This document shows positions 1-4,878 of a DNA stretch of 7,363 bases, one piece after another. The stretch is from JANXVV01 sp038230975 (GTDB taxonomy: Bacteria; Planctomycetota; Phycisphaerae; Tepidisphaerales; Tepidisphaeraceae): NCBI GenBank assembly GCA_038230975.1, contig JBBRMF010000257.1, positions 1 through 7,363 of the forward strand. The letters run 5' to 3'. The position numbers were made by a program, and so were the translations under genes. Under the pieces are notes generated by a model. That model saw only the letters and a program-made list of their open reading frames with translations, was not told the origin of the DNA and searched no databases. Positions within the stretch are counted from its first letter, which is position 1; each line of letters begins with the position of its first letter.

Positions 1-109
1 CCAGCATCCCCATGCCCAGGACGAGAACGTAGATGGCTCCAGATCTGCGTACGGGTCGAGAACACCTTTCAGGTTGTGTCGAATCATCGTAACGGGTTTT
101 CGGAATCAT
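1..109 (-). CDS. Partial membrane-anchored protein, possible GspK/PilX-like minor pseudopilin (N-terminus only)
   Basis: An open frame starts with ATG at 109 and runs off the left edge, giving 36 residues. An AAAGG Shine-Dalgarno match at 119-115 lies 5 nt upstream and supports this start. The peptide has a charged N-terminal stretch (MIPKTRYDDSTQPERCSRP), then basic residues (VRRS), then a hydrophobic run beginning GAIYVLVLGMGML, which looks like a short leader followed by a membrane anchor. It lacks the FTLxE signature of the three upstream pseudopilins. GspK and PilX family members also often lack the Glu at +5. The same strand and position after the H, J and I-like genes suggest the next gene of the minor-pseudopilin cluster. 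The family call is inference from 36 residues plus context. The 174-nt gap to the preceding gene means it could also have its own promoter. Confidence 0.55.
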   Translation of the reverse strand, partial: MIPKTRYDDSTQPERCSRPVRRSGAIYVLVLGMGML

Positions 110-149
110 TGAGACCTTTAAACTGTTCTTGGTGCCATGACTTCTTGCT

Positions 150-247
150 CCCTCTCCTGGTACTCCGGGGGAGGGCCGGGGTGGGGGCCTGTTTTCGCGG
201 TGGAACCAGCCCCCACCCTAACCCTCCCCCGGAGTACCGGGAGAGGG
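150..247. repeat. REP-like paired inverted repeat between pseudopilin genes
   Basis: Two 39-nt arms (150-188 and 209-247) match as inverted repeats at 35 of 39 positions, separated by a 20-nt loop. Each arm also folds on its own: CCCTC/GAGGG plus CCTGG/CCGGG around TACT at 150-175, and CCCTC/GAGGG plus CCCGG/CCGGG around AGTA at 222-247, each with one internal mismatch. Two small imperfect palindromes in opposite orientation with a G/C-rich tail between them is the architecture of paired REP (BIME-like) elements. It begins about 37 nt after the stop of the GspI-like gene, inside the presumed operon. It could stabilise or attenuate the message; the terminator role is less likely because a co-directional gene follows. 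It lacks a T-run. Confidence 0.75.
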
Positions 248-283
248 GATACAGCGAGCAATAGCGCGATCGGGTACAGTCAT

Positions 284-868
284 TCAGGGCACCTGGTTTA
301 GTAGATTGACTCCGGACATGGCCTTGGCTGTACCGCCGCCGTCGAGGGTGATGTCGATCCAACTTGGGTAGGTGATTTGTGCCGGCGGCTGACGATCCGT
401 CGACCCTTGCACGGCTCGAAGTGCAACCAGCTTTGTGATGGTACCGGCTGGACTCTCGACTGCGACAGTAATACGATCCATCCCCATGTCTGTGCCGATG
501 CTAGGTCCGCCGGGGTTGATGGGATTGACGTTTTCCACCAGTACGCCACGCTTCCAACCGGTCCAGCCGGACAAGGGGGTTCCATCGTGGGCAACAGGCG
601 GAATTTCGATGAGACCGTTGAAATCGCTGATGACGGTCCAGGTTTGTCGTGTGCTGCCATCGGTCATGCCGGAGAGTACGACGTGATTACACTGAAGGAT
701 CTCGGTGAGCAGTTCCTTGGCCAGCGCCACGCCCTGCCGTCGTGCTAACCCAGCGCCGCGTGAGTGAGAGATGGATGAAATCGTCTGAACCGCCGGCACA
801 AGAAGGAGCCCCACGACGGCGATCGCGACGACTGCTTCAACCAATGTAAATCCGCGACGTTGATTCAT
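284..868 (-). CDS. GspI/PilV-like minor pseudopilin
   Basis: A 194-residue prepilin-like protein. The leader is MNQRRG, with predicted prepilin-peptidase cleavage after Gly6 and a mature N-terminus FTLVE (Glu at +5), followed by a hydrophobic helix to about residue 30. ATG at 868 is chosen over a longer upstream frame (to 973) because it gives the canonical six-residue basic leader and has AGGAG at 882-878, 9 nt upstream. The stretch 41-60 (LARRQGVALAKELLTEILQC) resembles the GspI/PilV helix extension. Residues 98-118 carry a 'PLSGWTGWKRGVLVENVNP' segment of a kind I associate with planctomycete pseudopilins (recollection, not searched). It follows the GspJ-like gene by 25 nt and is very likely co-transcribed. 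Expected location is the inner membrane and periplasm as part of a pseudopilus tip. The subtype (I/PilV) is less certain than the pseudopilin call. Confidence 0.85.
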   Translation of the reverse strand: MNQRRGFTLVEAVVAIAVVGLLLVPAVQTISSISHSRGAGLARRQGVALAKELLTEILQCNHVVLSGMTDGSTRQTWTVISDFNGLIEIPPVAHDGTPLSGWTGWKRGVLVENVNPINPGGPSIGTDMGMDRITVAVESPAGTITKLVALRAVQGSTDRQPPAQITYPSWIDITLDGGGTAKAMSGVNLLNQVP

Positions 869-893
869 GAGCGATAGCTCCTGCGAAGATCCT

Positions 894-1898
894 TCAAGGT
901 TGCGTGGTAATGGTTCCGTAGATTTTAAACTCAAGCGCGACGCTTCCGCTGGGCGTGGTCCACGAAGTACCACCGTTGGTGGTGAAGCATTCGAGTGCTG
1001 TGGTGGAAACCGGCGTGATACCGGTACACCCTGCGATCACAGCATTGGATGAGACGGTCGACGAAGTGACGACTAACGTCATTCCAGTAGACGGTGTAAG
1101 ATTGCCGACGGGCGTGAGGGGGATGTCGACCCAGGTGTTGCTAGTCGGAAAGGTGGTCACGTTGACGCTGGCGCTGGTCAGTACCGCACCGGTCGGTTTT
1201 TTGGCGGAGTCGGCAGCGCGGATCTGGGCGGTGATGGTTCCGGTGGATCCTGACACTTTTCGCTTGACAAAGACCTGGACCCGGGTGATTTTCCATGAGG
1301 TCGTATTGCCAGGCAGGAACGCCGATGGATTGAAATACTGGCATTCCCAAGAAGTGGTCGAGAGACTCGTGGTTCCGTTCGTGGCCCCTGTATATGAATT
1401 GAGCAATTGCTCGGCGCTTTCCACGGGAGGCGGCGGCGCGGTGGTGCGGCTAAGGAGGTTGAGATTGAAAGTTTGCACTCCATCCGCCACAGAAACAGCC
1501 GCGTTGGCGTTGTATTTGCGCAACAAAGGTTGACCCGCTCCGGCCCAGGAATAAACGATCGTTTCCGCAGAAGTATCAGTCCCGCGGGGTGGAACCGTGA
1601 ATGAGATACTCGTGGCGGTTTGCGAATTGATGTTCAGTGCGGTTTTCAGTTCCGCGGTCAGCAGATCCATGGCGCTGCGGATCGACGCCACCTGAGATGT
1701 CGATGCCGCCGCGAGCGATGCGGCGGTAGATCCACCGTTGGTGGCGGTTGTGGATATTGACTTCGCCGCCAGAATCACGACCGATCCGCAGGCTGCCACG
1801 ATCACTGCAACGATCGAAAGGCTGATCATCATCTCGATCAGCGTGAAGCCCCGGGACGATCCAGCATGACCACAAATTCTCGGTCGAACACAGGTCAT
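894..1898 (-). CDS. GspJ/PilW-like pseudopilin with an extra C-terminal beta-rich domain
   Basis: A 334-residue protein with a 17-residue leader ending SSRG, cleavage predicted after Gly17, mature start FTLIE (Glu at +5) and a hydrophobic helix to about 45. Residues 70-150 resemble GspJ/PilW: an 'IRSAMDLLTAELKTALNI' helix, then beta strands including ETIVYSWAGAGQPLLRKYN and VQTFNLNL. A TTAPPPP linker (152-158) leads to a second, roughly 170-residue Ser/Thr-rich region. This region has alternating strands, an ITRVQVFVKRK strand, a KKPTGAVLTSASVNV turn, a TWVDIPLTP strand and a final VALEFKIYG strand. That pattern recalls the beta-sandwich domains that end many secreted bacterial proteins; I cannot name the family with certainty. 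Three Cys (186, 291, 304) lie in this region. Its ATG overlaps the upstream stop as ATGA, so translation is probably coupled; AAAGG lies about 10 nt before it. Confidence 0.85.
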   Translation of the reverse strand: MTCVRPRICGHAGSSRGFTLIEMMISLSIVAVIVAACGSVVILAAKSISTTATNGGSTAASLAAASTSQVASIRSAMDLLTAELKTALNINSQTATSISFTVPPRGTDTSAETIVYSWAGAGQPLLRKYNANAAVSVADGVQTFNLNLLSRTTAPPPPVESAEQLLNSYTGATNGTTSLSTTSWECQYFNPSAFLPGNTTSWKITRVQVFVKRKVSGSTGTITAQIRAADSAKKPTGAVLTSASVNVTTFPTSNTWVDIPLTPVGNLTPSTGMTLVVTSSTVSSNAVIAGCTGITPVSTTALECFTTNGGTSWTTPSGSVALEFKIYGTITTQP

Positions 1899-2401
1899 GG
1901 CACGGTTACCTTTCCTGTCGCATCCACCGCGACGCTTTTTGTAACACCGCCACAGATGAGAGAAACCGTGCCTGCGTTATCCGGCATGCCGTAGGTATCG
2001 AAGGTGACCGTTTGCAGCGACGCCCCGAAGCTCACGGCAGAGATATCCGTTTTGTAGGGCTCAGCGGTCAGATTGGCCTTATAGGTTGCCCCGTTGTTTT
2101 CCAACGATGCCAATCCGGTTGCGGTGTAGGTATCAGTGGTGGCGTTGAAGGTGATCGTCTGGGTCTTGCTCGTAGCCATGGCCAGAGATCGAACGGCATT
2201 GATGTCGGCGACGACGCGATTGATGGAGCTTGTGAGCCTGTAATGCGATACGGCCCGCGCGTAGCGCGGCAGGGCTATCGCGCCGAGGGTGGTGACAATC
2301 ACCATCACGGCTACTAGCTCGATGAACGTGAACGCATCGCAAGATCTGGGGTGATATATCATCCTGCTGCGATGTTGTCTCGCTCGTGTGAACCAGGACA
2401 C
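1895..2401 (-). CDS. GspH/FimT-like minor pseudopilin, first gene of the cluster
   Basis: A 168-residue protein with a prepilin signal CDA|FTFIELV and a hydrophobic helix to about residue 45, ending ALPRYARA. The body fits the GspH/FimT fold: the helix continuation INRVVADINAVRSLAMAT (60-77), strand TQTITFNATTDTYTATG, the late VTFDTYGMP (132-140) and the terminal ATGKVTVP. Residue -1 is Ala23 rather than the usual Gly; Glu28 at +5 is kept. The start is GTG at 2401 because AGGAG at 2411-2407 is 5 nt upstream. An internal ATG at 2362 would give a 10-residue leader, but its only purine-rich match (AGCAGG) touches the ATG. The leader is therefore 23 residues and strongly basic. The stop overlaps the next gene's ATG. 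It likely acts as a minor subunit initiating or capping a type II or type IV-like pseudopilus. Confidence 0.85.
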   Translation of the reverse strand: MSWFTRARQHRSRMIYHPRSCDAFTFIELVAVMVIVTTLGAIALPRYARAVSHYRLTSSINRVVADINAVRSLAMATSKTQTITFNATTDTYTATGLASLENNGATYKANLTAEPYKTDISAVSFGASLQTVTFDTYGMPDNAGTVSLICGGVTKSVAVDATGKVTVP

Positions 2402-2500
2402 AGACGCTCCTATTTTGCAATAAACTGGTTATCCCGACTCTCTTACCGTCGACATCGAATGCAAACGACTTAAGATGCATCGAACAAACCAAGGAGCGCG
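2402..2500. promoter_or_regulatory. Divergent intergenic region between pseudopilin cluster and amidase gene
   Basis: These 99 bp must hold the upstream signals of both the minus-strand pseudopilin genes and the plus-strand amidase. The ribosome-binding sites are clear: AGGAG at 2411-2407 (minus) and AAGGAG at 2491-2496 (plus). I do not see a convincing -35/-10 pair on either strand. An imperfect inverted repeat TCGAATGCA (2455-2463) / TGCATCGA (2476-2483), with one bulged A, could be an operator half-site pair or a leader hairpin, but it is short and may be chance. Confidence 0.4.
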
Positions 2501-3529
2501 ATGCCCGGGATTCTGATTCGAGTTTTGATCTGTGTGGTCATTTGCATATCCATTCTGGCCGGCTGCACGCCCGATAAACCTGTCGCACAACCGGGGGCGG
2601 TCGTCCCACGAACTGGCGATGAAATCATTGTGTGCGGGCAATGGGTGCATACGGGTACGCCAGTGGTCACCTGGATGGACCCGGGTGGATTCGATGGTTA
2701 TCGGGTTGAACGGCGGTTTGCACCGATCGCCGATTCGGACTGGGCGGAATCGAGCAAGGCGGTCAAAGAATTACGATCACCCAATCGATATGGATTACGA
2801 CGCGGATCAATGACGCCGGAACAGATCGAGCAAGTGCGCGGCGGCGGTTGGCCGTTGGCGCTTTTGCAGGAGAAAGTCGACCAGTTCGTGCTTCATTACG
2901 ATGCCTGCGGAACCAGTCGCCAGTGTTTCAATATTCTGCATGACCACCGCGATCTGAGCATACACTTCATGCTCGATCTGGATGGCACGATTTATCAGAC
3001 GCTGGATGTGAAGGAGCGGGCCTGGCACGCGACGGTGAGCAACGATCGTTCCATCGGGATCGAGATTGCCAACATCGGGGCCTATGGGGAAAACGAACCG
3101 AACCCGCTATCGGACTGGTATCGCAAAGACCCGGAAGGCCACGTTCGGGTGGTGGTGCCGTTGGCGCTCGGGAGTGGGAAGTATCTCCGCACGCCGAACT
3201 TTATTCCACGTCCGGCTCGAGAGCAGATGATCGTAGGCCAGGTGCAGGAACTCACATTGCGACAGTATGACCTGACGCCGCAACAGTACCAGTCATTGAT
3301 CCATCTTACAGCGACGCTCTGCACGGTGTTCCCCAAAATTCACTGCGACTATCCGCGGGGGAATGATCACCGGTTGGTAAATCGCAAGCTACCTGAGGAG
3401 CAGCTGGAGAAATATCAAGGCGTTCTTGGCCACTATCATGTTCAGACGGATAAGATGGACCCCGGGCCGGCGATGCAGTGGGATTATCTGATCGATGGCG
3501 CGCGGGCGTTAATGAGCAAGAGGAGATGA
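2501..3529 (+). CDS. Lipoprotein N-acetylmuramoyl-L-alanine amidase (Amidase_2/AmpD-like)
   Basis: A 342-residue protein predicted to cut the MurNAc-L-Ala amide bond of peptidoglycan or its fragments at the envelope. It has a hydrophobic N-terminus and a lipobox LAG|C with Cys22, so it is probably lipid-anchored. Active-site residues of the zinc amidase fold are visible: LHYDA with ligand His132, SIHFMLDLDG (154-162), ERAWHA (172-177), IGIEIANIG with Glu188 (AmpD Glu116 equivalent), and GHYHVQTDKMDPGP with His311, Lys318 and Asp320. The helix YDLTPQQYQSLIHLTATL aligns with AmpD. It is much longer than AmpD: residues about 195-252 and 281-308 appear inserted, and about 110 residues between lipobox and catalytic domain are unassigned. 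The start has AAGGAG 4 nt upstream. It is transcribed divergently from the pseudopilin genes. Confidence 0.88.
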   Translation: MPGILIRVLICVVICISILAGCTPDKPVAQPGAVVPRTGDEIIVCGQWVHTGTPVVTWMDPGGFDGYRVERRFAPIADSDWAESSKAVKELRSPNRYGLRRGSMTPEQIEQVRGGGWPLALLQEKVDQFVLHYDACGTSRQCFNILHDHRDLSIHFMLDLDGTIYQTLDVKERAWHATVSNDRSIGIEIANIGAYGENEPNPLSDWYRKDPEGHVRVVVPLALGSGKYLRTPNFIPRPAREQMIVGQVQELTLRQYDLTPQQYQSLIHLTATLCTVFPKIHCDYPRGNDHRLVNRKLPEEQLEKYQGVLGHYHVQTDKMDPGPAMQWDYLIDGARALMSKRR

Positions 3530-3532
3530 TTC

Positions 3533-3552
3533 GGCGTGATCTCGCCATTTTT
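3533..3552 (+). terminator. Weak terminator candidate after the amidase gene
   Basis: GGCG (3533-3536) and CGCC (3543-3546) can pair around a 6-nt loop and are followed almost directly by five T (3548-3552). The stem is only 4 bp, so this is weak; it is listed because it sits immediately after the stop codon and no better candidate is seen before the 3701 repeat. Confidence 0.25.
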
Positions 3553-3700
3553 CGGTTGGTGCCATGGCCCGGAGTAGGGCCTGTGACATTATCTCTTGCG
3601 AACCGAAACTACCGGCTGCCCGAAGCTCGCTGACACCCTCTTCAAACGATCGAGCTAGAGCATTTTTCAGTTTGGTGTAGCGGAATTGCTCTTGTATTTT

Positions 3701-3770
3701 GTAGGGTCCGCTTTAGCGGACGGAATACTTGTCCGTTGGTAACGATTCCGTCGGCTAAAGCGGACCCTAC
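3701..3770. repeat. Near-perfect 26-bp inverted repeat element
   Basis: Arms 3701-3726 and 3745-3770 are inverted repeats with 25 of 26 positions matching, around an 18-nt loop. The outer ends are GTAGGG and CCCTAC. Each arm holds its own small palindrome: GTCCGC-TTTA-GCGGAC at 3706-3721 and, with one mismatch, GTCGGC-TAAA-GCGGAC at 3750-3765. The lack of a gene inside and of clear target-site duplications suggests a dispersed palindromic element (REP- or MITE-like) rather than an insertion sequence. In RNA it would form a very stable hairpin, so it may also stop read-through from the amidase gene, though no T-run follows. Confidence 0.75.
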
Positions 3771-3796
3771 GAAGAACGCTACAGGGTCTTGAAAAC

Positions 3797-3805
3797 TGCT
3801 ATAAC
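3797..3805 (+). promoter_or_regulatory. Possible extended -10 promoter of the ROK gene
   Basis: TGCTATAAC matches an extended -10 (TGnTATAAT) at eight of nine positions and lies about 50 nt before the start codon. No good -35 is present 16-18 nt upstream (the sequence there is CGCTAC-like), and TTGAAA at 3789-3794 is too close to serve. Weak, motif-only evidence. Confidence 0.35.
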
Positions 3806-3856
3806 ACAATCGGCCCTGCCTTCTCCAGACGAGGGAGTAAGAAGGAGTATAAAACT

Positions 3857-4768
3857 GTGAATGAAGACAAGCCCGCTCACCTTAGCCTTGCCACCCGAGC
3901 AACGGAGGAAGGGGAACGAAAATGCACCCTCGGAATTGATATCGGCGGCAGTTCGATCAAGCTCGCATTGCGAAGCGCTGGACGCACGGTATGGACACGT
4001 CGTAGCCGATCGTATGATCGACCTGATCGTGCGGAAGTTGCTGAGGCATTGCGCGAGGCGATGGGCCATGATTCGGCGGGCATCGAGAATATTGGGCTTT
4101 GCGTGCCGGGACTTCTGGATCGTGCGAACCGATGCGTAACGCTTTCGGTGAATCTTCCGAGTCTTGTCGGTGTGTCCCTCGACGCTTTGTTAGCGGATGC
4201 CCTTTCGTACGAAGTTCCCAAAGTAGCTTTACTGAGCGATGCGGAGGCGGCGGCTCTGGATCTTTATTCTACGAGACAGCTTTCGGGTCGCCTGTTGTTG
4301 CTGGTGCTCGGGACCGGCGTCGGCGCCGCGGTGTGGGATGCATCGGGGCCGCTGCATGTCGATGGAGAGTCTCCCGGTCATTTCGGGCAGATGGATGTTT
4401 CGGTCGCTGATGTGCCAGTCATCGGTCCGGATGCGGGTGCCGGGAGTCTGGAAGGCTATCTCGGTTCGGCGGCACTTCGACAACGATATGGCGATCGTTT
4501 CATGGAAGTCATGCCGACGCTGCACGTTGACGAACCGCCGCTCCTTGCGTTGGCTCGGGCCATTCGGATAGGTCATGCCATTTATCGGCCGGATCATGTT
4601 TGCCTGGCCGGAGGGATTGGGAATGCGCTGGGTCCAAGAGCCACTGCGTTACAGGCATCGATCAATCTCAATCTGACCCGCGTGGCCAGGGTCGGCTGGA
4701 CGCTTACAACCGGCGAGCATGATTTTCATGCGGCGATTGGCGCGGCGAAGGCGGCAGAGGCTGGGTGA
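3857..4768 (+). CDS. ROK-family sugar kinase-like protein
   Basis: A 303-residue protein of the ROK (repressor, ORF, kinase) family without a DNA-binding N-terminal domain, so probably a cytoplasmic sugar kinase. Visible motifs are the N-terminal phosphate loop GIDIGGSSIKLAL (26-38), CVPGLLD (82-88), SDAEAAALD (127-135) with Asp128 at the catalytic-base position, LVLGTGVGAAVW (149-160), ESPGHFG (171-177) and the adenosine-site CLAGGIGNALG (249-259). The usual NDANAA is SDAEAA. The zinc-binding CxCGxxGCxE segment is missing: the matching stretch is PVIGPDAGAGSLEGYLGS (187-204) with no Cys, although His175 of the G-H motif remains. The start is GTG at 3857, with AAGGAG at 3842-3847 and a 9-nt spacer. 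The substrate cannot be deduced. It stands alone between noncoding regions. An enzymatically altered or non-glucose kinase is possible. Confidence 0.85.
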   Translation: MNEDKPAHLSLATRATEEGERKCTLGIDIGGSSIKLALRSAGRTVWTRRSRSYDRPDRAEVAEALREAMGHDSAGIENIGLCVPGLLDRANRCVTLSVNLPSLVGVSLDALLADALSYEVPKVALLSDAEAAALDLYSTRQLSGRLLLLVLGTGVGAAVWDASGPLHVDGESPGHFGQMDVSVADVPVIGPDAGAGSLEGYLGSAALRQRYGDRFMEVMPTLHVDEPPLLALARAIRIGHAIYRPDHVCLAGGIGNALGPRATALQASINLNLTRVARVGWTLTTGEHDFHAAIGAAKAAEAG

Positions 4769-4807
4769 TTGCGGTGTGGCTTTAGTTCCCGAATCTACAC
4801 AAGGGAT

Positions 4808-4853
4808 AAATGCACCGGCCGCGATCGATGATTCGATCGCGGCCGGTGAATTT
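4808..4853. terminator. Hairpin between convergent genes, probable bidirectional terminator
   Basis: CACCGGCCGCGATCGA (4813-4828) and its exact reverse complement (4833-4848) form a perfect 16-bp stem with a TGAT loop. After one G/A mismatch, AAAT (4808-4811) and ATTT (4850-4853) extend it. A/T-rich sequence follows on both sides, and the element sits 40 nt after the ROK stop and 26 nt from the end of the minus-strand gene. Position and symmetry suit a bidirectional terminator; the T-runs are broken, so efficiency is uncertain. Confidence 0.7.
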
Positions 4854-4878
4854 CAATTCAATTTAGGACATCAACCCA

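Larger units (their letters stand above)
3530..3856. other. Noncoding stretch between amidase and ROK genes
   Basis: These 327 bp contain no supportable gene on either strand. They hold a weak terminator candidate (3533-3552), a short inverted repeat AGAGCA (3657-3662) / TGCTCT (3687-3692), the strong inverted repeat at 3701-3770, an extended -10-like box (3797-3805) and a possible leader hairpin (3819-3845). The stretch 3553-3656 shows nothing I can assign. Confidence 0.6.

Noticed and set aside
76..264. Small plus-strand gene across the first inverted repeat
   Set aside because: Its product is largely translation of the G/C-rich palindrome, and it overlaps the start and ribosome-binding site of the opposite-strand partial gene.
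284..973. Longer version of the GspI-like protein starting at 973
   Set aside because: It would bury the prepilin site 41 residues in and overlap the upstream gene by 80 nt, while ATG at 868 has a good AGGAG and a standard six-residue leader.
3701..3770. Insertion sequence end or intact mobile element
   Set aside because: No transposase frame or target duplication is visible; only 18 nt lie between the arms.
3779..4069. Minus-strand 96-residue frame over the ROK start
   Set aside because: It overlaps a well-supported ROK coding region with clear motifs, and nothing recognisable is encoded on this strand.
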